Below, piece after piece: positions 32,258-43,387 of a DNA stretch of 64,000 nucleotides; positions within the stretch are counted from its first letter, which is position 1; each line of letters begins with the position of its first letter. The position numbers and the translations under genes are program-made. The DNA is from Blepharisma stoltei (lineage: Eukaryota > Ciliophora > Heterotrichea > Heterotrichida > Blepharismidae). The DNA lies in NCBI GenBank assembly GCA_914767885.1, contig CAJZBQ010000011.1, positions 1,116,001 to 1,180,000 on the forward strand, read 5' to 3'. A model generated the notes under the pieces. That model was not told the DNA's origin. It made no database searches and saw nothing but the letters and a program-made list of their open reading frames with translations.

Positions 32258-34675
32258 ATGGAAACCGACTTTTCCAATAATGAGCGATGCAAATTTTTTA
32301 TAAAAGTTATGGAACTTTTAGATAGTTGTATTAATGTTACGATACCTAGAACAAAATTAAGGTGCACTAACCAGGTTTTCAAAAGAAATTTTACTGTAAA
32401 ATTCATGCAGGAATACGAGGTAGTGATATCTTTCCACACATTTAAACACAAAGTTTACAAGCGCTACAGCCAATTTCGGAATCTCTGGAGCTCACTCCGA
32501 AACAACCCAAATTCAGACGAATATTGGTCTCAACTTCCCAAATTTCCTGAAAAGAAACTTCTTGGGAAAAAAAACCATTCTTGCGTAGAAATAAGAAGGA
32601 GAAACCTTGAGCTATGAATCGCCTCCTCCTTGAACTTCCCACAAACCTTCCAAGAATTAGCCGAATTTCTTGAAATTCCGGAAAAATTCCGTTCACTAAT
32701 TTTTGAGCGGAATAATTCAACAGCCTGCAAGTTCTCCCCTATTGAGCTATGTGTGGCAGCTTTTATTAAACGGATTGAGAAATCGGAACACAAAAGACTC
32801 AAAGCTTTAGAGCAGTTTGAAAGAGATTTCTTTAATCAAAAACAAGAAATTTCACCACCAGTTGCAATTGTTTTGCTTACGAGGTTAATGCCATTGTGCG
32901 GGGTTCCAGGGATAGGGTCAAAAGCATTGGATATTTTGAACAAGTTGACAAGCTCAACGACATTTAGGTATTACCAAACAATGATTGATTCAATGATGAG
33001 GATTAATATGGACCTATTTAGGGAAATGAGATTAAATTTTCATCTTACAAGAGTTTTCCAAGGAGACTCTGCAGAATTAGCCCAACAGATATGTGGGAAA
33101 ATCAAAGAGCAGCTGGGAGATAGTCATTTATTAAGTTATATTTTAAATGATGATAGAGATGCTATAATGGCGTTTGAAAATTGGAATGAGCATACTTTCC
33201 AGCCTCAAATGTCACCAAGATCTGCAAGCGATAAAACAAGCTCGTCTTGGAAAAAGCTAAACACAGATGGATACCCTGGAAATTTAGAATTCGCTTATAG
33301 AAAATCAGGAAATTTGATTGAAGCGAGAGCTGAGATGGAAATTAATGCATCAATTGATACAATAATAGAAATCATCACAGAAAAAAACCTTTAATCCCCT
33401 CTTTTAATTGGAAACAAAATGAGTCTGATCCTATTTATGGAGGGTTAATTTTTTAAAAAAAAATTATAGCTCATCCGCGATAATTGCATCATTGAAATTT
33501 GGCTCTTTTGTTGCCAGATTAGTTTTCACTTGTCACCCCTTTTTCTATGTCACTTTTATTTAACCCAAAGTTCGCCGCGAGATTCCCACTTTTTAGGCAG
33601 GATGAGAAGAGCCTTTTTAATTGGAAATTATTATTACTTATCTTATTTTCCTGAGCATTATACAAATTATAAGAATTATTTTTAATTATTTAAAAACAAA
33701 TTATATAAAACTTGATTAAACTAGTTTAATACTTATTTATAATCTGAATATTTCAATAAATAGTGAGGATTCTTGCTTAAGATGTAAAAGTTATAAAGTC
33801 CGTTAGAACTGCTATATTTTCATTGATCTCGAATAAAGAATTTTAAAAATAAAAAGCCATCTTTTTGAATTTAAATTTATTTATGAAAAATTAATTCAAA
33901 AAATTAACTGATTCAGTGTAAAACAGTTGAAATAGCATTCTACTTGCATTATCTCCATTAAATTAGGTCGAGGCTTTATATAAAAATTAGTATATTCACA
34001 TTAAATTTTCGATTAAAATTTAATCTAATGTGTTAATATACCCAAAAAAATGAATATTTTGCTCGAATTTTAAATGGGGAAGTCAGGAAAAAGTGGGATT
34101 TATTTATATCAACCTATGAAGTTGTCGAAAAAATTAATGATAAACAATCAATAGTTTTAATAGTTTTCGTGTCAGATAGAAATGAAGTTATGGACTTGTC
34201 ATTGCTGAGAACAATCAGCTATGAGCCCGGACATGCAACAGTCCTCTATAGCTCCATTGATCACCCTAAAATTCCATTGCATCCTAACCATAAAAGAGTT
34301 ACGTGCAGTGAAAGCAGATATGATATTTATTTATTAAAGGGTCAAAAACTTAGGTCGAAAACTGACAGCACAGATGAGTCAGCAAGTCCTGAACTAAAAG
34401 TTAAGGACGAAGATGAGTTTAAGCCAAAATGCAAACTCGTTTACACAAATTATTTGACAAGTGATATGACTAGGTTCCTTTGTAGTGAATTTATTGAAGA
34501 AACAAATTATATTAAGGAAGCATGAAAAAACATGAAAAAAGTAGCTGAAAATGAAGAAGAGTCAACACCAGATTTGGCTCAGAGATCAAAGGAAAATGTC
34601 ATATTTGGAGCTCTACTTAAAAAGACAGGACCGACAAAGAGTGTGCATGAAGAAGCTAACACTTTTAATGAGTAA
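32258..34675 (+). CDS. PX-START lipid-binding protein
   Basis: Two parts joined by removal of a 663-bp IES give exactly 585 codons (584 residues). The N-terminal region has a PX domain: YEVVISFHTFKHKVYKRYSQFRNLW with the phosphoinositide-binding RYSQF core, then a PxxP-like LPKFPEKK and FLEIPEKF. A helical middle follows. The C-terminal part is a START domain: AYRKSGNLIEARAEMEINASIDTIIEIITEKNL before the IES and ARILNGEVRKKWDLFISTYEVVEKIND after it, then DRNEVMDLSLLRTISYE. PX targets endosomal membranes and START binds a lipid, so lipid transfer or sensing is likely. TGA-Trp occurs at 32615 and 34523. Confidence 0.9.
33392..34054. mobile_element. IES, 663 bp, MITE-derived
   Basis: Starts TAATCCCCTCTTTTAATTGG and ends before the TA at 34055. 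Inside, a decayed MITE pattern (CCCCTCTTTTAATTGGAAAC, GGAGGGTTAA, later CCTTTTTAATTGGAAATT) encloses a GC-richer block (33465-33605) bounded by inverse GCTCATCC/GGATGAG. Removal restores EKNL-YFARILNGEVRKKWD in the START domain. Confidence 0.85.
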
Positions 34676-34915
34676 ACATTGAAAATCAATGGCTATAAGT
34701 AAAATAAAGTAGATCTTCAGTAAATTTTAGATAAAAAATAATGTGAAATAAGCTTCTTTGGCATTATTTTGATAGCAGCATTCTATGAAATAATAGGAAA
34801 TCTACTGATAAATATCTTGAGCTTATTTTTTAAATGTATATTTTGTTAATTTATTTTCAGGCCTCTACATCTTACTTTATTAGTGCTTTAAATATTAGTC
34901 TTATTTTATAATAAA

Positions 34916-35197
34916 TTAATTATTAGCAGATTTTGTTTTGACCCCTAATATACACTTGTTTTGCAAAATTAGTTGTTTTTTACTCCCTAAAAACTCTTGA
35001 CTTTCAATCCTATCTATTTGAGACTGATTGCATTCTTCTCTATTTGTAGCAAAAGGTAGTAGAACTGTGCTAATCGCAGATTGGCTCTCTTGAGTGTCTT
35101 GCTTTTCTTCATTGTTCTCTTCTTCATCATCATTTTTGGTTAGAGCATTCCTAATTTCATTAATCTCAGCCTCTATATCTCAAGATTTTTTCTTCAT
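34916..35197 (-). CDS. Possible coiled-coil protein fragment
   Basis: A 93-codon reading from MKKKSWDIEAEINEIRNAL (TGA as Trp) to TAA at 34916, acidic in the middle (NDDEEENNEEKQ). Upstream another frame also looks coding (AINEKASNRIENEEKILRYRG), suggesting a frameshift or missing exon. It could be a decayed gene. No family recognised. Confidence 0.3.
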
Positions 35198-35794
35198 TTT
35201 CAATACGATTGGAGGCTTTCTCATTAATGGCTTTATACTCTGTTGAAAAAAATTCTTAGCCTCTCATTTTCGCCAATAATATGTTTGAATTAAATCAAGA
35301 AATAATTTTTAAAGAAATTTCATTAATTTGGATAAATTCTTCGAATTTCAATTTCAAACGACATAGCACAAATTAAAGATGTCAGAAATGTTTTTAGAAA
35401 TGGCACTTTTTAATTTGTACCGAGTCAAGATGCGGAAAATAAGTTTGGATTTAAATTTTTGAAATAAAATGTATTAATAGATTAGAAGTTCTTCGAGTTT
35501 TAATGCATAACACAATTTATGATGGCGACACTAAACATGCTAAAATTTTTGCCAATATCAAAAGATTTCTATTAATAAAATAAAAAAATATTTAAATTAA
35601 GATAAATAGCATTTTTATGTCTTTGAACTCTTAGTCATGATAATTTAATTATTTAATTCATTAACTTTCTATTGAATTGTTAAGTATCTAAATTTTATTA
35701 ACAAAGTGTATCATATTGCTTAATAAATAAAAATTCACCAGATACTTGCTTATATCTGTTCAAATCAAGGCCCTTAAGAAATTCTTCCAGCTCA
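35198..35794. other. Intergenic region
   Basis: AT-rich spacer downstream of the EXO1-like gene. Two loosely similar stretches around 35330-35420 and 35450-35560 suggest an old local duplication; nothing functional recognised. Confidence 0.4.
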
Positions 35795-37036
35795 TTATAA
35801 TTGAATAGGCCGAATTTGAGTTTGATAGTTAGGTGTAGGAATTTCACTATCCTGAGAGTCTGCATGATATTCGCTTTCATTGAAATTTTTCACAGCTCTA
35901 ATTTGCTGGTAAACATTTGAAGGCTGGTTTGGTTTAAATTTTTTATAACTCATAGGAAAATTATCTTCATATTTCCTTTTCAGTCCAGCTCTGAATGGAT
36001 TTTTTGTTAAAGGATGAACCTCTGATTCTGCTACCATTCTTGCTAATTCTGGTTCCAAATCTCTTCCTAGAAAATCAAGATCCCCAATCTCTCTCATAAT
36101 CCTTTCAACATCCATTTCATTAAGCATAACCATTTTCCTTTGAAAAGGATCATAAACTCTATGAAACTTAAAAGCATAAACTGCTTTTAAAAATTGTTTC
36201 TGGTAATCTTCTCTAATACTTGGCTCTATTTTCAGCTTTGCAGCAATTCTGTCTAACTCAATAGTTTGCGATATAATTTTATATGCAGTTTTAATTCCAA
36301 CGTTTTTAAAACTTTTCAAATAATCACACCCGGCTAATATGCACATCATCATAAATTGTTCATGATTTCAATTTTTCATATTATATTGCGTCAATTTATG
36401 CAAATTCCTTAAATCCATTTCCTTTAGTGACCCTCCTCCAGCTGTATCAAATTTATATAAAACTTTTTCACATCCAAATACAAGTAAATCGGAATCTTCA
36501 CTGATAACAGCTGAAACATAGCCAATTTTATACAAATACGCGAGTTGGGCATCAGCTTCATATGGGGCTGTTATACATTCAATTCCATAACTTTTTAATT
36601 CTTCAATTAACTCATTAGCCATATCTGGGGTTACAGAAACTGCTTTTGAATAAAATTTTTCAGCTTCTCTTATGTTTCCAGCTTCATCTAAGGCAACTGC
36701 TTTGTCCATGGCTTCTTGACGAGTTTGTCGACGGTCGTGATTTGTATCAGCTTTGCATGGCATTGGGGCTCCATCGAAAACCATAACAGGCTCTACACCG
36801 ATTTTTCTTAATTCAAGGGCTTTCTTAACACAATAATCGATATGTCTTAATAAAAATTACCTTTTTGTGTTTTTTCCCTGAATAAGATCTCGGCCGCATG
36901 AATAGACTGCTTTGTGAAGCCTATATAAATAATACCAACAATAGCTATCTATAGCAATTCTTTGACCTGAATATTCAGAAATATGCTTATCAATCAGTAA
37001 AGGTTTTAGAAATTGTAAAAGGCTTTGGATACCCAT
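35795..37036 (-). CDS. EXO1: EXO1-like 5'-3' exonuclease (Rad2/XPG family)
   Basis: With one 15-nt intron (36846-36860) removed, 408 residues are read from MGIQSLLQFLKPLL. The family's metal-binding residues are all visible: IAIDSYCW (N region), VMVFDGAP, APYEADAQLAYL, SEDSDLLVFGC and the helix-turn AGCDYLKSFKNVGIKTAYK. YDPFQRKMVMLNE matches the EXO1-specific VFDPIKRKL region, separating it from FEN1. TGA-Trp at about 36366. Human EXO1 has a long C-terminal tail; here only about 60 residues follow the core, ending RPIQL. Another frame stays open 32 codons longer (NELEEFLKGLDLNRYKQVSG), so the C-terminus may be longer if an unrecognised splice exists. Role: mismatch repair and end resection. 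Confidence 0.9.
36846..36860 (-). other. 15-nt intron
   Basis: GTAATTTTTATTAAG on the minus strand, with an in-frame stop inside. Removal joins GKNTK-R to HIDYCVKKALEL. Confidence 0.93.
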
Positions 37037-37427
37037 TTTAAATAATTATGAAATAGAAAAAGGGTGTTGAACGAGGAAAATAAGAATTTTTTGAAAGAAA
37101 ATTTAAAAATAAATTCCAAAAAAATATTTTCAGATTTATGAAAATCATCGATATAATATATTATTTTTTATATTAATTTAATCTGAATTTCAATAAATCT
37201 GGCTTGAATTTATTTAAAGGCAATTTCAAACAAAACACCATATAAGGTTTAGCTATATTTATTCTAAAACAAAATTTTAAAACTTTTATAAGCCGATAAG
37301 TGATCTTAAATCTGTATTATTTAGCATAATAAGCTCTTCAGTCACTTATTTTTGATAATACTGACCATTTTTAACCATTAAAAGCCATTTTCTTAAAAGT
37401 TGATCCTAACAGGTGCATAATAAAAAT
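37037..37427. other. Divergent intergenic region
   Basis: 390-bp AT-rich spacer between the divergently transcribed EXO1-like gene and the unknown gene at 37428; probably holds both promoters. No motif can be defended. Confidence 0.4.
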
Positions 37428-38288
37428 ATGTGTAAAGTTAATGTGGAATGCAGACAAAGCGAAGAGTCTTGTGAATGCTTAAAAACTCTTCAATTGAAAA
37501 GAGTCAGCCCTTTGCAAGATATTATTTGTCCACAGCCAATGAGAACTTCTAAAAGTTTTATCCCATCCAGCCAGATAATCCAGATTCTTCAGCAGCAAAA
37601 CGCTATGATTAAGCTTCTGACTGATCAAAATGAAGCAGCCAACAATAAGCTAACACGGCTTTTATCCAAGCTTGAATCACTAACTCAGAAAGACATAAGT
37701 CTACCACTTGCTGAATCCCCTGAAGAATCCACATCTTCGACTAGCCTATTATCAGTCCTTTGTGGGGGTTCCACTGAGTTTCAATACTTTATCAAGCTAT
37801 ACTCATATCTATGAATTTACCTATCCTTTATATATGCCAATAGAGAAATCAGACTATTTATAGGAAAATGTATAACAAGTGAAGTTCCTGAGCCTGCTTA
37901 TAAAGAAAGAGCCTTTATGCTGACAGCTCAAATTATTGATGGTCAGGGAAATCAGGTGACCCTTCCTAGCAGCTTAAAATTCAAAATCATGATTTTCACT
38001 TCTGAAAATCCTCCAAAACTTTTATTAATAAATACATCAGGAGATAAAATCATGAGAGGAACAACTGAGGTAGAAAGCAATAGTCAAATAGTTTTTAGTA
38101 AAGTTGTGATCAAAGAGGTTACTTCTCATTTTCGAAATGGCTGATTTTACCTTGTGATTAAGCCTGTAGAAAATTCGAGCATTAAGCCTCTCATTATAGA
38201 AAACTTAGTAATAAAGGCGAGAAAAATGGATCCTGAAGGAAACTCAAGAAAAAAAGCAAAAATAGAGGAAGGTGTTGGATCCAGTTAA
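37428..38288 (+). CDS. Unknown protein with central coiled coil
   Basis: 286 residues from MCKVNVECRQSEESCEC to EEGVGSS-TAA, with TGA as Trp at 37812 and 38142. A Gln-rich coiled coil (IIQILQQQNAMIKLLTDQNEAANNKLTRLLSKLESL) lies at about residues 55-90. The second half is beta-rich, with repeated I-I-D-G-Q-G, FTSENPPKLLL and SKVVIKEVTSHF patterns, ending in a basic KARKMDPEGNSRKKAK that could be a nuclear signal. Beta-half plus basic tail is reminiscent of a transcription regulator, but no family is claimed. Confidence 0.65.
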
Positions 38289-40512
38289 ATAGCTATAAAT
38301 AAAATGTAAATAGTTAATAAAATTTGGTTTCATTTTTAAAATATCAAGAAAACTTGAGAAAATTCTAGATCCACTCAACTTATATAAATAAGAATTATTA
38401 GTATTTTGTTAAAAACATATTAATCAATAATTAAAATACTTAAAATTTTTATAAATTCTTAAATTAGCATAAAAAAAGATTAATATTGTCAGCCTAATTA
38501 TTTTATGAATATTGGTTCTGTCTGCTTTTCCAGAATATTCTTGATTTATATAGCATAATTTAGCATTCAAAATACGGAATTAAGAATCTATATACAAAGC
38601 AAGTTATTATTCAAGCAATATTCTTTGTAGAACTTTAGTCTCATGGAAATTCTAATAAAATGACATTACTCTGTACAGTGATAATAAAACCTTCATAGAG
38701 TGCATAAGACGAATAATTAATATATTGAGAAGTTCAATAGATTAAGGCCATTATACTTATACAGTCATATACCCTTTCTTTTTAGGCAGTCGACGTTCTT
38801 AGCTCAAGATAATTTTCCAATTCCTTAAATTAATTCCACTTGATACTTGAGATTTATTAATTCAGGAACTCAAATCGAGTTAATCAACTTTCTAGTTAAT
38901 TAAGTGATGGGTTTCATATGAAGAGCTAAAATCTAGGATAAGCCATGCAGTATCTATTCATAAGAGTTCAAAAATATTAAAAAAATCTTTAATTTTATCG
39001 TTGATACTTTTATTGGTTATATAAAATCCAGTTCAGTTTTTATACAGAAGATACATATAATGCTAAAAACGCAGCAAGATCAGTATTGGAGGAAATTCAG
39101 GGATCTTAAAGTATTATATAAATCAAAACCTCTAAAAATATATAGGTTAACGATATCATAAACTTATTGGAAAATCACAGTTTGGCGAAGCTCTATTTCC
39201 TTTACTAAGGCCTCCCACCTGCTCGCTCGCATTTCACAATATCGTGAAGGTTGCTCCTGCAGGATGAGAGCTCATATTATCTACCGGAGTTAGAAGACTA
39301 GCGCTATCAAAACGCACGCTATTCAGGATTGCCCACTATCTATTAATAAAAATGGAATCTTAAGAGGGACGCAACGTACATTACCATATTGGGTAAGTTT
39401 CCAGATTGGCAAAGATATATGCTCTGGTACCTCTGGGAGAATCTTTCCAGTTTCTTGGCAGATTCCCAAATAAAAAAGCCTTCCCAGAATGAAATTTGGG
39501 CTATCAGTTCACCATTGCCACTTCGTCTACACCAATAAATTGCCTTTTCTTCAGAAATAAATATATTAAGAACTTGAAATGTTTCAGGAAAGTTTTTTTC
39601 TGATAATGCTGGCAATAAATATCTCGATTTGATAGTTCCTGAAGTGATGCAGAAGCATATAAAATTATCCGTAAACAATTAAATGTTACAATTATCAAAG
39701 CAATCTAATAATTCCAGCATTTTCTGCAGATTTTGTTTTTTCCTTCATAAATCATAAATTTTATAATATAGCTGGCAAGTGCTTCACGGAACAATATATG
39801 CTTTAGAAGCTTAACATTTATGCGTGATAAGAAAAGCCTATTTTATAATTAAGATTATTCATATCGATATCTCATAGTAAATGCTAGAAATTTGTGCAAT
39901 TTGCGGAAATTTACTATAGATTATAAATTTGAAAATAAATTCATATGATATCATGATAGAAAGCATCTTTAGAGTATTAAAATGACTGCTCTGGGTATAT
40001 GTAATAGCTAATTGAAATATATTTATAAAATTCATGATTGAACAATCTTTTCAATATAGAATTTGAGAGGATTCTAGTGGCATTTGAAATAAATATCTTG
40101 CATGTATAATCTAAGGTATATAGCAATAGTTTAATAAAAAGCTATCCAAAGGTGAGTTGCATTCAATATCTTGTCTTTTGAATGCATTTGGGTAAAACCA
40201 TTTAATGCTTGAATTTACACTTGATACAATTTCTTCCAATTAGTTATTCTTATTATAACTCTAAGATTGTCCATTTCGGCCATGAAAGGGATAAAAATCA
40301 TAACATTTGCGTATAAAATTCGATGGTACTTTTTTCCTACCATATTTGCACCATTAGAAATTTTAGTAGTACTTTTTTCACATCTTTTTCTGTTGCCAGC
40401 CTTCTCCCTTAAGATCATAGCATCCTGGGATATTCACTACAATAGTTAAGAAGGTGAGTGGATTTACTACGATATTTTAATCTATATCCTCAAAATATAT
40501 ACGTAAATATAC
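38289..40512. other. Long gene-poor region
   Basis: 2.2 kb without a defensible gene. At 39190-39330 a moderately GC-rich patch occurs (CCTCCCACCTGCTCGCTCGC). A 111-codon minus-strand reading at 39343-39678 has coding-like residues in its middle but no known motif, and may be a relic. The rest is AT-rich. It may be germline-limited DNA. Confidence 0.4.
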
Positions 40513-41088
40513 TAACTCTCCCCCCCCATCCTTGATCGAACGACTCGCTAGCGTTCGATCAAGGATGGGGGTTAAAAAAAAATTTTCGGGAAAAAAATTT
40601 ATATATAAAAATAAAAAAATATATAGATATTTTTTTTTATTTACTTTTAAATAAGAGGGTTAAGAATATTTAATAATTATTTTTTTACAGCAAAAAATTT
40701 AATTTATTTCATAAAATACCAATTTTTAATATTTTGATTTATTAGTTACCCCTTTAAATTGTATAAATTTTAATTTGTTCCTTATTAAATTAATTTTTTT
40801 TAAAAAAAAATTTTAAAGAATCTGTATTTTATTAGATTATTAAGTTTTTAAGCATATATTAATGACTAAATCACTTCGGATGGTTGATTCCGCAGCTTTC
40901 TGTCGTCTCAAAGCCTCTGAAAACAACTTCATTATGTATATCTTCCCAAGCTTTTGATAACTAATATATTTTTATATATATAAAAATTGTCATGATATGA
41001 AAATCGTTCGATCAAGGATAGGGGTTAATTTCCCCAATTTTTAGGAATTTTTACAGTCAATCGTTCGATCAAGGATGGGGGGGGAGTA
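40513..41088. mobile_element. MITE, ATCCTTGATCGAACG family
   Basis: 576 bp in TA flanks. Left end: TAACTCTCCCCCCCC, hairpin CCATCCTTGATCGAACG with CGTTCGATCAAGGATGG, then GGGTTAAA. Right end: two direct copies of CGTTCGATCAAGGATGGGG spaced by TTAATTTCCCCAATTTTTAGGAATTTTT, closing in GGGGGGGGAGTAA. Near-identical sister at 51909-52470. Confidence 0.93.
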
Positions 41089-41601
41089 AAAATAGAGTCA
41101 AAACTAGTTTCTTTATTATTGCTAGGCATTTCTGCTTTATATTTATATTGACAGATTTTTTGTTTAAATAATTTATGGAGCCGATTCTGATTATTAATTT
41201 CAAATTTTTTAGCATAAATTAATGATATAATTTCCTCTGTAGTAGGAATTATTAAAGTTTCTGTTTGCCAAAAACAAAATGGAAATATAAAAAGAAATTG
41301 TCTCTAACATTAATTATATGAATGCAATTAGGAGCGAGTTTTAAAAACTTAAAAAATTGATATTTGATAGTCTAAAACTAAGAGAATTAGTTAAATTAAT
41401 TAGCAGCAAATTCAGACTTGATACTCCTTTAATAATTTTTTTAAAATTGTCTAAGAGCTTAAATTTTAATTATGCATCATAAAACACAACCAAAGATGAT
41501 TATAAAATTTATAGAGAGGCTCTAAAAAGGATCGATTTTGAAGATGCTTAAAACGGATAAAATAAAACAATGGCTCAAATCGAATATATAAATAGCGAAG
41601 T
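41089..41601. other. Upstream region of gene X copy 1
   Basis: AT-rich. The last 90 bases resemble the 5' flank of gene X copy 2 (GATTTTGAAGATGCTTAAAACGGATAAA against GACTTTAAAATGGATAAA), showing that the duplication includes the promoter side. Confidence 0.5.
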
Positions 41602-42360
41602 ATGGAGAATAGTAGTGGAATAGGGAATCCAACGGATGACACTTTATTAGCTAATCCAAAAACTTCATACGATACATAAGAAAAAGATTCAGATTACGAT
41701 TGGGATTGTGCGTGCCGTTGGTACGAAAAATATGGTTTTGCATTAAACTTTGAAGTTGATGAAAATTCAGAAGAAGTAAAAATGCCATCCCCCAAAAATG
41801 AGCCAGGGTCCCAGAGATTTTTGAGCTTTAAGATGACCAGGCTAAGGATTCCTCCTAAAAAGAAGCATCTCTGATTAAAGCTAATTAAAGGGCACCAAAA
41901 AATCATCCACAAGATCTCAAAGAGAATCTTCAAGATAAAAAATACAAGTGAGGTAATAATATGTAACCGATTGGAAGCACATTTTTGAGAAAATAAAGAT
42001 ATACTTGAAGAGTATCAAACTAAATCTGGGCCAATTAATGGCAAATTAGCTCAAAAAAGCTTGAATGAAGCTCTTAAGAAATATTTTCAGCACGAAGCAA
42101 CTAAAGTATCATTTTATTACTATATAGAGTTGATATTTTTAGAGCTTGATCCAGAAACTTTACGTAAAAAATTCCGGTTTGAGTGTTGTGAATTAAGGGA
42201 TCATAGAGTATTTTGCACTGAAAAATGGACGGAACTTAAAAACTACTTACAAAGAACTATGTTCACAGATATAGGAATTCCCCTTTGAATTCCTATTAAT
42301 GAGGCTCCACCTACTATTTCTGCAAATGAAAGCAAGAATTCAATGGATTATTTTCCATAA
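41602..42360 (+). pseudogene. Gene X copy 1, one in-frame TAA
   Basis: 252 codons homologous to copy 2 (43388-45039) over most of the length: PPKKKHLWLKLIKGHQK, EAHFWENKDILEE, HEATKVSFYYYIELIFLELDPE and LKNYLQRTMFTDIGIP. At about codon 26 a TAA replaces the Tyr codon found in copy 2 (T-stop-EKDSDYD against YEKDSDSYE). TAA is a stop in this code, so it is probably a pseudogene or starts internally. It lacks both IESs of copy 2, so those IESs postdate the duplication or were lost here. Confidence 0.65.
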
Positions 42361-42589
42361 ATATATTTAAGCAAACTGATCATGATTAAGATTGGCAGTT
42401 TCTGATAATAGCAAAATAATTAAATTATTAATTTTTATCTAAATAAATCCTTCCATAAATGAAATGGTTTCTGCTATTTTCGAGATAATTGTTGAGTAAC
42501 TATTTAAGAAATCTAATTTCTGATAATATTCTTGCAATTATTATGCGAAAAATACATAAAAATAACTTCAGTATAAGTAATAGAGATAC

Positions 42590-42890
42590 TGTAATTCGAG
42601 TAAATATAGATTATTTTCAGGCATATTTTACTGTGATTGAATATAAAATTTTTGGTATTTGATGTTAGTAATCGATAAAGATATAGAAAACTTAATTCAA
42701 GTAAAAAAATCTAAAAATTCATGAATTGCTATTATAAGATAAAACAATTAAGCAGATAGAGTAGTAACTTGTGAAGAGACACAATTAAAATAAAAAATTT
42801 GATGCGCTCTTATTTAAAGTATAGCGCAATAGTATAACTAATTGTGCTAAAGGCAACATTTTATTAATAAAATTTATAGAATAAATAAAT
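42590..42890 (+). pseudogene. Rab-like GTPase pseudogene
   Basis: Decayed match to the second half of the Rab-like gene at 45403-46338: LVFDV-NR, the NK-like guanine-specificity region and the YLKYSA motif (GTPase G5) can all be traced, but in changing frames with TAA/TAG stops. It lies after gene X copy 1, just as the intact Rab follows copy 2. Confidence 0.65.
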
Positions 42891-43387
42891 AAAAACAATG
42901 GTTAGGGGAAATAAATATAAAATTTTAGCTCATATTTGCTCGCCTTCATTTCATTATCTACCATTACTATTCCACTTAATTCAATATTTCTTACCTTTTA
43001 AATTTTTCTTCAGCTCTTTTTAAATCTAAGCATTTTTATTATAATCGAAAATGGCTAAAATTTTTGTCATTGCAAATCTAGACTCAACACTCCATCTTAT
43101 CCTATTAATTTATACTTTTCAAAAATTGTAGAAGGATATCAAAATTATAGAAGGAATGCTTCCTTTTTATAAATTAAATACTCCTTTTATGTAAATTTAT
43201 TATTTGAGCGCAAAAAACAACAAAAAATAACTTCCTAAAGCTTAAACTATTATTTATGCATCTAAAAAAGTAACACAAAATAAAAGATAATATTCCCAGT
43301 AAAGGCTACAAAAACAGGTGATTTAGAAGACTTTAAAATGGATAAAGTGAAACCATGGTTTTCTAATAAATATATAAAGAGTGAACT
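42891..43387. other. Intergenic region
   Basis: Spacer between the decayed and the intact X-Rab units. It contains the 5' flank shared with copy 1 near its end; otherwise nothing recognised. Confidence 0.45.

Noticed and set aside
17790-34054. Longer spliceosomal introns instead of IESs as the cause of the coding interruptions
   Set aside because: True introns here are 15-16 nt GT-AG. The longer interruptions are bounded by TA and mostly give no in-frame GT-AG solution, while TA-to-TA removal fits homology and frame every time.
40267-40449. Overlapping 60-67 codon frames on both strands as genes
   Set aside because: Both strands open in AT-rich sequence, with no motif, homology or conserved partner.
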